In this document: in pieces, positions 6,382 through 14,283 of the stretch
How the letters are laid out: every line of letters begins with the position of its first letter
How positions within the stretch are numbered: the stretch's first letter is position 1
Source of the DNA: Blautia sp.
GTDB taxonomy: Bacteria > Bacillota > Clostridia > Lachnospirales > Lachnospiraceae
Length of the DNA stretch: 17,599 bases
Reading direction: 5' to 3'
NCBI GenBank assembly: GCA_030841965.1
Contig: JAUUSJ010000083.1
Span: 1 to 17,599, forward strand
Program-made: the position numbers and the translations under genes
Notes under the pieces: model-generated
What the model saw: the letters and a program-made list of their open reading frames with translations, nothing else
What the model was told of the DNA's origin: nothing
Database searches by the model: none

Positions 6382-7620
6382 TTAAGCTGGAGACTTTGAG
6401 TGAATTAGCTCTCTGTATTTTTTTGGCGTCATGCCTTTGAATTTCTTAAAGGTTCTTGTAAAATAATTAGTATCGGGGATTCCACAATAGCAAGCGATAG
6501 TTTGTATTTGCAAATCTGTGGCATTCAAAAGGAGAATGGCATATTCGATACGCTGTTTGTTTACATAATCGGTCAGAGTATTTCCCGTTTCTTTTTTAAA
6601 AAGTGTGGACAGATATCCCGCACTAATATTGAACATTTCAGAGAGTGGTTTCAAGCTTAAATCGCTAGTTAAATTCAGATTAATATAGCTTAATACCTTC
6701 TGAATAATAGGAGAATATCCTTTTAGGGAACGATTGTGAACGAGTAAACAGTATTTGTAAAGCATTTCTCTTTCCAGAGTATGATTTGGGATGGAGGTAA
6801 GTGCTTCTATTTTTTTTGCAAATTTTTTAGACAGTTGGTCTAAATAAATAGGATGAACGGCACTTTGTTCGGCGGCTTTACGCAGTATAGTATTGATAAT
6901 AATCATATAATTTTTATAATCGCGCAGAGAATTATGTTGACGTGGGATGAAATTAATCGTATTTCCGTAAGAACATAATTGATCGATGATCGAGACATTG
7001 CCTTGGACAACTGCCTGAACACATCGATTTTCAAAGTCATATCGTTCTTCGAGCGCTTTTATATTCATGGGTAGCAGATAGGATTGTTCCAAATCTGTGA
7101 CAAATTCCTGGGCATGAGGGATGCTCCATGGATTGCCCTCAATAGTGTCGATCGTATAACCAGGAGTTCCCGGCCAGATGGTATCTGCAAAGGTTATCAT
7201 TAAATTTTTAAAATGATTTTCAGAACCGACAAAAGCTAGATTATAGTAATAGTTTTCCAGTACGGGGAGTAGGTTGGCTGGGACATCTAGTTTCTCCATC
7301 AGGGTAAGAAAATTTTTTTGAGTTACCTCGATATAGGTAAACGGACCGACAAAGAAATACTGCTTTTGGTCGGGATTGGGAAGACGCATGACTACATAGC
7401 TGCAATAATAAATGTCTGTACAATAGTAGAGCGTATTTTCAGCGCACATTTCAGTAAATACACGAAAACTTTCTGTTTTGTCAAAATCTTGAAGTAAACT
7501 TTTCCGTAATCCAAGGTCAAGCGTTTCAATATGTTCAAAAGGTTCTGTCAAAACAGAAGATGGAATATGGTCGTTTTTTAGTACCGAGCGGACGTAAGTA
7601 AGAACATTGTCATAAAACAT
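6382..7620 (-). CDS. AraC-family transcriptional regulator
   Basis: A 412-residue regulator. The start is the ATG at 7618-7620, placed six bases after AGGAGGA on the minus strand; an ATG seven codons upstream at 7641 would put that ribosome site inside the gene. The C-terminal ~104 residues (309-412) form the AraC DNA-binding domain with two helix-turn-helix units: LKPLSEMFNISAGYLSTLFK and IQTIACYCGIPDTNYFTRTF, the latter followed by the family hallmark FKKFKGMTPKKYR. The first ~300 residues are an unrecognised sensor region rich in Tyr/Phe, without membrane segments. It is divergent from a sugar transporter-GH2 operon, the usual arrangement for a local sugar-responsive activator. The effector is unknown. 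Confidence 0.92.
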   Translation of the reverse strand: MFYDNVLTYVRSVLKNDHIPSSVLTEPFEHIETLDLGLRKSLLQDFDKTESFRVFTEMCAENTLYYCTDIYYCSYVVMRLPNPDQKQYFFVGPFTYIEVTQKNFLTLMEKLDVPANLLPVLENYYYNLAFVGSENHFKNLMITFADTIWPGTPGYTIDTIEGNPWSIPHAQEFVTDLEQSYLLPMNIKALEERYDFENRCVQAVVQGNVSIIDQLCSYGNTINFIPRQHNSLRDYKNYMIIINTILRKAAEQSAVHPIYLDQLSKKFAKKIEALTSIPNHTLEREMLYKYCLLVHNRSLKGYSPIIQKVLSYINLNLTSDLSLKPLSEMFNISAGYLSTLFKKETGNTLTDYVNKQRIEYAILLLNATDLQIQTIACYCGIPDTNYFTRTFKKFKGMTPKKYRELIHSKSPA

Positions 7621-7635
7621 AAGAAATCCTCCTGT

Positions 7636-7649
7636 AATCATATGATTTT
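7636..7649. promoter_or_regulatory. Candidate AraC operator, gene-proximal site
   Basis: AATCATATGATT (7636-7647) is a 12-base perfect palindrome. With its TT extension it carries AAAATCATATG on the minus strand, the same 11-mer found on the plus strand at 7714-7724, 80 bases away. It lies between the AraC promoter -10 (7658-7663) and the AraC ribosome site, where binding could repress the regulator's own gene. Assignment to this regulator is inferred. Confidence 0.4.
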
Positions 7650-7657
7650 ATATTATT

Positions 7658-7686
7658 ATCATACAATTTTCAGTTAAATACAAGAA
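7658..7686 (-). promoter_or_regulatory. Possible promoter of the AraC regulator gene
   Basis: On the minus strand TATGAT (plus 7658-7663) matches five of six -10 bases, and TTCTTG (plus 7681-7686) lies 17 bases upstream as a weak -35. It would start transcription about 30 bases before the start codon and overlap the candidate operator downstream. Confidence 0.4.
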
Positions 7687-7713
7687 AAATCGATAATTGT
7701 GCTATAAAACGTG

Positions 7714-7745
7714 AAAATCATATGTACTTAGCATATCCGTATAAT
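7714..7745 (+). promoter_or_regulatory. Activator-type promoter of the transporter-GH2 operon with candidate AraC box
   Basis: A perfect TATAAT at 7740-7745 has no recognisable -35: the bases 17 upstream are ATCATA. That position is covered by AAAATCATATG (7714-7724), the repeat shared with 7636-7649. A good -10 with an activator box in place of -35 is typical of AraC-dependent promoters. The leader to the transporter start is about 80 bases. Confidence 0.5.
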
Positions 7746-7830
7746 GCTATATTAATTTTACTAGCACATAAGAAGCGTTAGAAAAATGCGAAATCACGAA
7801 AAGAAAAAAGAAAGATATGAGGAGGTACTT

Positions 7831-9234
7831 ATGGAGAAAAAAAGAAGTCTCAGACCGTTTGGAATGAGAGATAAAGTCGGCTATATGTTCGGCGACTTTG
7901 CGAATGATTTTACTTTTACGCTATCTTCCATGTTCATGCTGAAATTTTATACGGATGTCATGGGAATTGCAGGAGGAGTAGTCGGCGGATTAATGATGGC
8001 AGCACGTTTTGTGGATGCTTTCACGGATGTTACCATGGGACAGATTGTAGATAGGTCAAAGCCTACGAAGGATGGAAAATTTAAGCCGTGGCTTAAGCGC
8101 ATGTGCGGACCGGTAGCTATCGCCTCCTTTTTGATTTACCAGTCTGCGTTTGCAAATATGGCATATGGATTTAAAATTGCCTGGATGGTAATTACTTATC
8201 TGTTATGGGGGTCGATTTTCTATACGTCAATCAATATTCCTTACGGTTCGATGGCGTCAGCGATATCAGCAGATCCAGGAGATCGAGCAGAGCTTTCTAC
8301 CTGGAGAACGATTGGTTCTATGTTAGCCAATATGGCAATTGGGGTCGGAACACCGATATTCGCCTACGTGACAGTGGATGGCAATCCTGTTTTGTCTGGT
8401 TCACGTATGACAATCATTGCAGGAGTATTTAGTATTTGTGCCGTTATCTGTTATTTGCTTTGCTTTAATATGGTGACAGAACGTGTTCCAGTAGAGGCGA
8501 ATAATCAGAAGCTTGAAATGGGAAAATTATTAAAGAGTTTAATTACAAATCGTTCGCTTATTGGAATTATTGTAGCTGCAATTTTACTTTTATTGGCACA
8601 GCTTAGTATGCAGGGATTATCGGGTTATGTATTTCCAAACTATTATGGTTCAGCGACAGCACAGTCTATATCTCAGCTTTTAGGAAGTCTTGCCGTATTG
8701 TTTATTTGTGCTCCGCTTGCAGCACGACTTGCGTCAAGGTTTGGTAAGAGAGAACTTTCTATCGTGAGTAGTCTTTCAGGTGCAGTTGTATTTTTGATTT
8801 GTTTTATTGTAAAACCACAAAATCCTTATGTATATATTGTATTCTATACACTTGGGTTTATTGGACTTGGTTTCTTCAACACAGTAATCTGGGCTATGAT
8901 TACGGATGTAATTGATGATGCAGAGGTAAAAAATGGAATTCGAGAAGATGGTACAATTTATGCTGTGTATTCCTTTGCAAGAAAGCTTGGACAGGCATTT
9001 TCTTCTGGTATGGTCGGAGGTTTGTTGAGTATAATTGGATATACAAAGGCAACCGCATTTGATCCAGCTGTCACACAGGGAATTTTTAATATTTCCTGTA
9101 TCGTGCCGATTATTGGTTTAACTGCACTTGGAATCGTGTTAATCTTCCTTTATCCATTGAATAAAAAACGTGTGGAAGAAAACTGTGCAGAGTTGGCACG
9201 AAGAAGAGAACAATCCGGAAATTATAATGAATAG
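7831..9234 (+). CDS. GPH-family glycoside/sugar:cation symporter
   Basis: A 467-residue polytopic membrane protein with about 12 hydrophobic segments, of the glycoside-pentoside-hexuronide:cation symporter family (MelB, LacS, UidB and XynB-type permeases). The start is the ATG at 7831, five bases after GGAGG (7821-7825); an ATG at 7786 in the same frame has no ribosome site. The N-terminus reads RDKVGYMFGDFANDF and is followed by VDAFTDVTMGQIVDRS. The DxxxD there matches the cation/sugar-binding Asp pair of MelB (Asp55, Asp59). A mid-protein cytoplasmic loop and a conserved ITDVIDDAE segment are also typical. There is no C-terminal PTS IIA-like domain as in LacS. The following GH2 ribosome site overlaps its stop codon, so it should import the glycoside which that enzyme cleaves. 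Confidence 0.93.
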   Translation: MEKKRSLRPFGMRDKVGYMFGDFANDFTFTLSSMFMLKFYTDVMGIAGGVVGGLMMAARFVDAFTDVTMGQIVDRSKPTKDGKFKPWLKRMCGPVAIASFLIYQSAFANMAYGFKIAWMVITYLLWGSIFYTSINIPYGSMASAISADPGDRAELSTWRTIGSMLANMAIGVGTPIFAYVTVDGNPVLSGSRMTIIAGVFSICAVICYLLCFNMVTERVPVEANNQKLEMGKLLKSLITNRSLIGIIVAAILLLLAQLSMQGLSGYVFPNYYGSATAQSISQLLGSLAVLFICAPLAARLASRFGKRELSIVSSLSGAVVFLICFIVKPQNPYVYIVFYTLGFIGLGFFNTVIWAMITDVIDDAEVKNGIREDGTIYAVYSFARKLGQAFSSGMVGGLLSIIGYTKATAFDPAVTQGIFNISCIVPIIGLTALGIVLIFLYPLNKKRVEENCAELARRREQSGNYNE

Positions 9235-9248
9235 GGAGGTAGTTGCAA

Positions 9249-11501
9249 ATGAGGGAATATAGAAGTTTAAATAAAAAATGGGCGTTTTCAAAAGAGGCCG
9301 ATTATGTGCCAGAGGTAATGCCACAAAATTGGTATTGGGTAAATCTTCCTCACTGCTGGAATGAGATTGATGGACAAGATGGAGGAGCCGATTATTATAG
9401 AGGTACTTGTTATTATGCGAAAGAAATTTTAAAAAGCGATTTGCCAGAGAACGAGCAATATTATCTAGAAATTTTAGGCGCAAATTCATCCGCAGATGTA
9501 TATGTCAATGGAGAAAAATTAGCACATCATGATGGGGGATACTCCACCTGGAGAGTGAATATGACTGACAGTTTAAAAGAACATAATCTCATTGTGATTG
9601 CAGTGGACAATAGTGAGAATCAGACGGTATATCCACAGATGGCAGACTTTACATTCTACGGAGGAATTTATAGGGATGTGAATCTGATTGCTGTAAATGA
9701 ATCTCATTTTGATTTAGATTATTACGGAGGTCCTGGAATTAAGGTTACCCCAGAGATTGATGGGGTGAATGCAAAGGTTGAGATGGAAGTATTCTTGACT
9801 AATGCAAAGCAGGGACAGACAGTAGTTTACACGATAAAAGACAGAGAAGGAAATATCGTTGCAGAGGAATGTAAGAAGGCAGATGATACTTCTGTCTCAC
9901 TTCATATACCTTATGTACATCTATGGAATGGAAAGAAAGATCCATACCTTTACACCGCACAGGCTGTATTGAAGGAAGGAGAAGAAGCATTGGATATGGT
10001 CAGCACCCGATTTGGTTGCCGTACCTATGAGATTGATGCACAAAAGGGATTTATTTTGAATGGAGAATGTTATCCACTGCGCGGTGTATCTCGTCACCAG
10101 GATAGATGGGGATTGGGAAACGCCCTTCTTCCAGAGCATCATAAGGAAGATATGGATTTGATTTGTGAGCTGGGAGCTACTACGATTCGTCTGGCACATT
10201 ATCAGCATGACCAATATTTCTATGACTTATGTGATGAGAGAGGAATGGTAATCTGGGCTGAAATACCATATATTTCTCGTCATATGTCAGACGGTCGTGA
10301 GAATACAATTTCTCAGATGAAAGAATTGATTGTACAAAATTATAATCATCCAAGCATTGTAGTATGGGGATTGTCCAATGAGATTACAATGTCAGGAAGC
10401 TCTACGGAGGATTTATTAGAAAATCACAGAATATTAAATGATATGGTGCATGAGATGGATAAGACGAGAAAGACAACAATGGCTGTCGTATCTATGTGCG
10501 ATATTCATGACCCATATATCCAGATACCAGATACGGTTTCCTATAATCACTATTTTGGATGGTACGGAGGAAGTATCGAGATGAATGGTCCATGGTTCGA
10601 CCATTTCCACGAAGAATTTCCAAATATTCCAATTGGTGTGAGTGAATATGGATGTGAGGCTCTGGATTGGCATAATTCTAATCCGAAAGCAGGAGATTAT
10701 ACGGAGGAATATCAGGCACATTATCATGAAGAGCTCATTAAACAGCTTTATACGAGACCATATTTATGGGCAACTCATGTATGGAATATGTTTGACTTTG
10801 GAGCTGATGCGAGAAATGAAGGTGGAGAGAATGGACAAAACCATAAAGGTTTGATTACTTTTGACCGTAAATATAAAAAGGATGCATTTTATGCATATAA
10901 GGCATGGCTTTCCGATGAACCATTTGTGCATATCTGTGGCAAACGATATGTAGACCGTGTAGAGTCTGAGACGAAGATTACTGTTTATTCCAATTTGCCA
11001 GAAGTAGAGCTATTTGTAAATGGAAAAAGCCTTGGAAAACAGGAGGCTCCAGACCATTTCTTCTATTTCCAAGTACCAAATGAAGGCGAATCTACATTGG
11101 TCGCTGTTGCGGGGGAATATAAAGATGAGAGCCATATTCGCAAAGTAGAAAAATTCAATGAGGCGTATCGATTGATTGAAGAAGGTGCCGTGCTGAACTG
11201 GTTTGATATTACAGAGCCAGAAGGGTATTTCTCATTGAATGATACAGTGGAAGATATCGTGAGTACCGAGGAAGGTAAGAGTAAATTCCTAAGTTTAATA
11301 GGCGATATTCTCAGTCGTAGACCAAAGAAAGACAACGAGGCGGGAGAGAGTAAGCCGATTTTTAATGATAAAATGCTAAAAATGCTGAGTAGCTTCACTG
11401 TATTGCGTATGATAGGAATGATGGGAACTGCTGGTTTAGAGCCAATGACAAAGGAGGAAATGTTAGAGCTCAACGCAGAATTAAATAAAATTAAAAAATA
11501 G
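9249..11501 (+). CDS. Glycoside hydrolase family 2, beta-galactosidase-like
   Basis: A 750-residue intracellular enzyme without signal peptide. AGGGAGG (9233-9239) overlaps the transporter stop, nine bases before the ATG; a TTG six bases earlier is too close to that site. Order: N-terminal jelly-roll (about 1-165, LPHCWNEIDGQDGGADYYRG), immunoglobulin-like domain (about 170-260), then TIM barrel with ACID/BASE Glu378 in NHPSIVVWGLSNE and nucleophile Glu466 in IGVSEYG, a spacing of 88. The barrel ends DRKYKKDAFYAYKAWLS. NHKG (Asn531, Lys533) resembles the NxK carboxylate-binding motif of beta-glucuronidases, though NxKG also appears in many GH2 beta-galactosidases. A C-terminal helical tail of about 100 residues with no assigned role follows. 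Substrate is inferred as a beta-galactoside; beta-glucuronide is the alternative. Confidence 0.92.
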   Translation: MREYRSLNKKWAFSKEADYVPEVMPQNWYWVNLPHCWNEIDGQDGGADYYRGTCYYAKEILKSDLPENEQYYLEILGANSSADVYVNGEKLAHHDGGYSTWRVNMTDSLKEHNLIVIAVDNSENQTVYPQMADFTFYGGIYRDVNLIAVNESHFDLDYYGGPGIKVTPEIDGVNAKVEMEVFLTNAKQGQTVVYTIKDREGNIVAEECKKADDTSVSLHIPYVHLWNGKKDPYLYTAQAVLKEGEEALDMVSTRFGCRTYEIDAQKGFILNGECYPLRGVSRHQDRWGLGNALLPEHHKEDMDLICELGATTIRLAHYQHDQYFYDLCDERGMVIWAEIPYISRHMSDGRENTISQMKELIVQNYNHPSIVVWGLSNEITMSGSSTEDLLENHRILNDMVHEMDKTRKTTMAVVSMCDIHDPYIQIPDTVSYNHYFGWYGGSIEMNGPWFDHFHEEFPNIPIGVSEYGCEALDWHNSNPKAGDYTEEYQAHYHEELIKQLYTRPYLWATHVWNMFDFGADARNEGGENGQNHKGLITFDRKYKKDAFYAYKAWLSDEPFVHICGKRYVDRVESETKITVYSNLPEVELFVNGKSLGKQEAPDHFFYFQVPNEGESTLVAVAGEYKDESHIRKVEKFNEAYRLIEEGAVLNWFDITEPEGYFSLNDTVEDIVSTEEGKSKFLSLIGDILSRRPKKDNEAGESKPIFNDKMLKMLSSFTVLRMIGMMGTAGLEPMTKEEMLELNAELNKIKK

Positions 11502-11525
11502 TGAGTCTATAGTGAGTTTGATGAG

Positions 11526-11570
11526 AGAGAGGTCGAAATCCGTATTCTGGTTTCTGACCTTTCTTTGCGT
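11526..11570 (+). terminator. Terminator of the transporter-GH2 operon
   Basis: AGAGAGGTC (11526-11534) pairs with GACCTTTCT (11556-11564) with one G.U. The stem continues inward with GAAA/TTTC and CC/GG across single-base bulges. The trailing CTTTCTTTG is T-rich rather than a pure T run. It starts 24 bases after the GH2 stop. The outer GAGAG/CTTTCT arrangement resembles the arm ends of the hairpin repeats. Confidence 0.6.
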
Positions 11571-11620
11571 CTGTCTCTACCCTCTTTGCGTCTTTTCCAA
11601 AAATCTCTCTTTGCATTTTC
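11563..11620. repeat. Degenerate repeats of the hairpin-element right flank
   Basis: CTTTGCGTCT occurs at 11563 and 11584, and a diverged CTTTGCATTT at 11609, spaced 21 and 25 bases, in strongly pyrimidine-rich DNA that continues to about 11690. The motif matches the TTTGCGTCT flanking both sides of the mini hairpin copy at 6279-6369 and the TTAGCGTCT flank of the full copies. Probably a decayed remnant of the same repeat family. No gene is seen between 11502 and 11886. Confidence 0.5.
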
Positions 11621-11731
11621 TCTCAAGCTACTTTTTGTATCCCTTTTTCAAATCTTTCTAAATCTCTCAAATTCTAGCGCAGATGAATGATAAAATTCCA
11701 AAAGACTTATTTAAATTCACAACAAATACAC

Positions 11732-11760
11732 TGGACAGCATTTCACAAATATACTATAAT
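11732..11760 (+). promoter_or_regulatory. Strong promoter of the PrsA-like gene
   Basis: TGGACA at 11732-11737, a 17-base spacer, and TATAAT at 11755-11760. Hexamers and spacing are identical to the pth promoter. The transcript would start near 11767, giving a leader of about 120 bases that contains the hairpin at 11815-11857. Confidence 0.8.
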
Positions 11761-11814
11761 GAAAAACAGGCAAAAAGATAAAGATGATATTAAGATAGAA
11801 AGAATATAACTTCG

Positions 11815-11857
11815 TATATATGATACCAGGGTCAAAGGACCTTTTGCATCATATATA
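11815..11857 (+). promoter_or_regulatory. Structured leader hairpin before the PrsA-like gene
   Basis: TATATATGAT (11815-11824) pairs perfectly with ATCATATATA (11848-11857). Inside the 23-base loop a second stem, AGGGTC with GACCTT around AAAG, can form with one G.U. This two-tier leader ends about 10 bases before the AAAGG at 11868. It does not match a riboswitch class I can recognise; an RNA-stability element, protein-binding site or temperature-sensitive AT-rich stem are all possible. Confidence 0.5.
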
Positions 11858-11886
11858 GGAAGAATAGAAAGGTGTTATAGAGAGAT

Positions 11887-13161
11887 ATGAGAAGATGGTT
11901 AAAGAAGACAGAAGCTATTTTTGCCTTGGCATTGGCTGGAAGTCTTTGTTTTACAGGATGTAATGGCTCAACGGCAAGTGAGCAGAGTAAGCAGAAGGTT
12001 TTTACTTATGACGGTGTAGATGTAAACTTGGATGAGGTTTGGCTTTATGCGGATATTTCCAAAGCGAAGTATGAGTCACAGTATGGCAGTATTTTCGGCG
12101 ACTCTCTCTGGACGACAGAGGTATCCACGGATGACGAGGGGAATGCCGTTACGCTTGAAACTTCAGTAAAGGAAAGTGTGATTGACCAGATTAAGCATAT
12201 TGTTGTGTTGAATAAGAAGGCCGAGGAGCTTGGAATTTCTCTGACAGACGCTGAGGTAAAGAAAGCCAAAAAGAGTGCGAAGGCGTTTGTGAATGAGGAT
12301 GAAGGTAAGGCGATTATGGAGGAGACTGGTGCGAATCAGGAGTTAATTCAGAAGCTTTATGAACAGAATGCACTTGCGAGCAAGGTTCGTCAGAAGATGA
12401 TTGAGGATACGGATACAGAGGTCTCAGATGAGGAGGCAAGACAGACGACAATTTATAAGCTTGTTTTTCCTAAGACAAAGACAGACGAGGAGTCGGGCGA
12501 GACTTCTAATATGAGCAAAAAAGAGCTGGCAGCCCAGAAGAAGAAAGCAGATGAGGCTTATCAGAAGCTGCAAGATGGAACAAGTATTGAGGATTTGGCA
12601 AAGGAATATGATATCGAGAGCACGACAGATGAGACATTTTCAAAGGGCGAGTCTGTGGAGGGTGAGGCTTTCGAGACGGAGCTTTATAAATTAAAAGACG
12701 GAGAGACGACAGGTGTTATCGATACAGATGCGGGATATGTAATTGCGAAGCTGGTTGCCTTGACAGATAAGGATGCGACAGAGGAGAAGAAGTCCGAGAT
12801 TGTACAAGAAAGGCAGCAAGAGGAGTATGAGAGAGAGTACACAGAGTGGACGACAGATTTAGAGGAGAAATGGGATGCAGATAAGGATGTAGACCAAGAG
12901 GCGATGGATAAGATTGTCTTTTATGAGAGCACAGAAAGTGCATCTACGGAGACGACAGAGGAAACAACGGCAGAAAATGCTAGTGAGCAAGAGACGACGG
13001 CAAAAGAGAATAGTTCTACTGAAGCTAAGTCAGATAGCTCGGGTAAGGATACGACTGCAGATAGCAAAACGACGACAGCTGCTTCCACAGAGAAAGCAAA
13101 AAAGACAGACAAGGCAGCGACGACAGCTGATGCAGCAAGTGAAGCAACAACAGCAAAGTAG
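11887..13161 (+). CDS. prsA: PrsA/SurA-like foldase lipoprotein (parvulin-type peptidyl-prolyl isomerase)
   Basis: A 424-residue exported lipoprotein. The N-terminus MRRWLKK plus hydrophobic AIFALALAGSLCF is followed by a lipobox ending at Cys25 (CFTGC). Residues ~30-185 are a charged helical SurA/PrsA N-terminal-like region. Residues ~188-295 resemble a parvulin domain (IEDLAKEYD, FSKGES, FETELYKLKDGETTGVI, DAGYVIAKL), but the usual GG(D/E)LG is missing, so isomerase activity is uncertain. Residues ~346-424 consist only of A, D, E, G, K, N, Q, S and T, a wall-spanning or linker-like tail. The expected role is folding secreted proteins on the outer membrane face. The ribosome site is weak: AAAGG at 11868-11872, 14 bases upstream. 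In many Clostridia a gene of this type follows mfd; here the sugar cassette lies between. Confidence 0.88.
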   Translation: MRRWLKKTEAIFALALAGSLCFTGCNGSTASEQSKQKVFTYDGVDVNLDEVWLYADISKAKYESQYGSIFGDSLWTTEVSTDDEGNAVTLETSVKESVIDQIKHIVVLNKKAEELGISLTDAEVKKAKKSAKAFVNEDEGKAIMEETGANQELIQKLYEQNALASKVRQKMIEDTDTEVSDEEARQTTIYKLVFPKTKTDEESGETSNMSKKELAAQKKKADEAYQKLQDGTSIEDLAKEYDIESTTDETFSKGESVEGEAFETELYKLKDGETTGVIDTDAGYVIAKLVALTDKDATEEKKSEIVQERQQEEYEREYTEWTTDLEEKWDADKDVDQEAMDKIVFYESTESASTETTEETTAENASEQETTAKENSSTEAKSDSSGKDTTADSKTTTAASTEKAKKTDKAATTADAASEATTAK

Positions 13162-13180
13162 CAATCTAATAATATCAAAT

Positions 13181-13233
13181 AAAAGAGATGCTGTAGAAAA
13201 AACTATGAATTCTAGTATTACAGCATCTCTTTT
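13181..13233. terminator. Bidirectional intrinsic terminator
   Basis: AAAAGAGATGCTGTA (13181-13195) pairs perfectly with TACAGCATCTCTTTT (13219-13233) over 15 bp, followed by further Ts on the plus strand; the minus strand likewise ends in Ts. The 23-base loop contains a small inner repeat, ACTA/TAGT. It lies between the convergent PrsA-like gene and the oxidoreductase gene and suits both. Confidence 0.9.
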
Positions 13234-13283
13234 TGTATTGGGAGGGTTCTGGGATTAGGGATTCTATATGCTCTAAGTATTAG

Positions 13284-14255
13284 CTATTCAAATGGATATA
13301 CCATTCCCCATTGATTTCTCACAGCAGTTAATGTTTCCATGACATCGCGGATGATTTGAAGATTTTCTTGACCAGTATGATTTCTCACATAATCTTGCAT
13401 ATCGCGAACTTCGTATTGGAGAGCTTCTTCTGTTTTTCCAGCTTCGATAGTTTCAGTATGACCTGTCTGGGTGTAGGTGATTGTGGCTTTAGCTGCTCTT
13501 GGATATTCGCAGATTTCAATGAACCCTTTCTCTCCTGCGATGACACCTCGTTTTGGTTGTTTTGCTCGCATAGTGAGTGCCATAACTGCCATCTGTCCGT
13601 CTGGATTTTTTAGGATGATACCGCTTGTCTCATCCACGCCGGTCTCAAAATAATTGGCCGTTGTGAGAACGACATTTGGTTTGCTCTTCATAAAATAGCG
13701 GGCGAAAGTTGTGGCATAGACACCGATATCTAGGAGGGCCCCTCCAGCTAAATCTTTCGAGAAGAAGCGGTTTTTAATATCATACTCCTTGCAGCTTCCA
13801 AAGTTGACTTGTATCATTTTTATATCGCCGATGGCGTCTGCATCTATCATTTCTTTGAGTTTTTTGTATAGAGGCATATGAAGAAGAGTCATACCGTCAC
13901 AGATGACAAGACCTTTTTCTTTTGCGATTGCCACACATTCCTCTAATTGACGGCTGTTTACTGTGATAGATTTCTCACAAAATACATGTTTTCCAGCGTT
14001 TACTGATTTTAGGAGGAATTGATAGTGGAGGTTATGTGGAGTTGCGATATAGATGATATCGATATTCTCATCCGCAATCATCTCATCGGCATTCCCATAA
14101 GCTTTTGTCACGCCAAACTCATCTGCGTATTTTTGTGCATTTTCTAAGCTTACGTCGCAGACAGCGTAAATCTCACCATTTACTGCGTTTAATGCTTCGC
14201 CCATCTCGTGAGCAATCCATCCTGTTCCAAGAATACCCCAATTTAAATTTTTCAT
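13284..14255 (-). CDS. Gfo/Idh/MocA-family NAD(P)-dependent oxidoreductase
   Basis: A 323-residue cytoplasmic dehydrogenase of normal family length. The N-terminal Rossmann fold has the GILGTGWIA dinucleotide motif (residues 8-16), followed by IYIATPHNLHY and CEKSITVN, the latter the family EKP region with Ser in place of Pro. In the C-terminal domain GGALLDIGVYA is the substrate motif; Tyr stands where many members have the catalytic His, as in dihydrodiol/D-xylose dehydrogenase-like members. The ribosome site AAAGGA is about 11 bases before the ATG. It follows the RpiA-like gene by 28 bases and is the last gene of the PTS-led minus-strand operon. Substrate not predictable; a sugar or polyol derivative is likely. 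Confidence 0.93.
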   Translation of the reverse strand: MKNLNWGILGTGWIAHEMGEALNAVNGEIYAVCDVSLENAQKYADEFGVTKAYGNADEMIADENIDIIYIATPHNLHYQFLLKSVNAGKHVFCEKSITVNSRQLEECVAIAKEKGLVICDGMTLLHMPLYKKLKEMIDADAIGDIKMIQVNFGSCKEYDIKNRFFSKDLAGGALLDIGVYATTFARYFMKSKPNVVLTTANYFETGVDETSGIILKNPDGQMAVMALTMRAKQPKRGVIAGEKGFIEICEYPRAAKATITYTQTGHTETIEAGKTEEALQYEVRDMQDYVRNHTGQENLQIIRDVMETLTAVRNQWGMVYPFE

Positions 14256-14283
14256 TTTCGTTCACTATTCCTTTCTATTTCAA

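Noticed and set aside
7621..7641. AraC start seven codons upstream (ATG at 7641)
   Set aside because: The AGGAGGA that serves the ATG at 7620 would be inside the coding region, and no site precedes 7641.
12914..13258. 114-codon Arg/Lys/Gln-rich frame overlapping the foldase tail
   Set aside because: Out-of-frame reading of repetitive codons in the tail; runs through the terminator and has no ribosome site.
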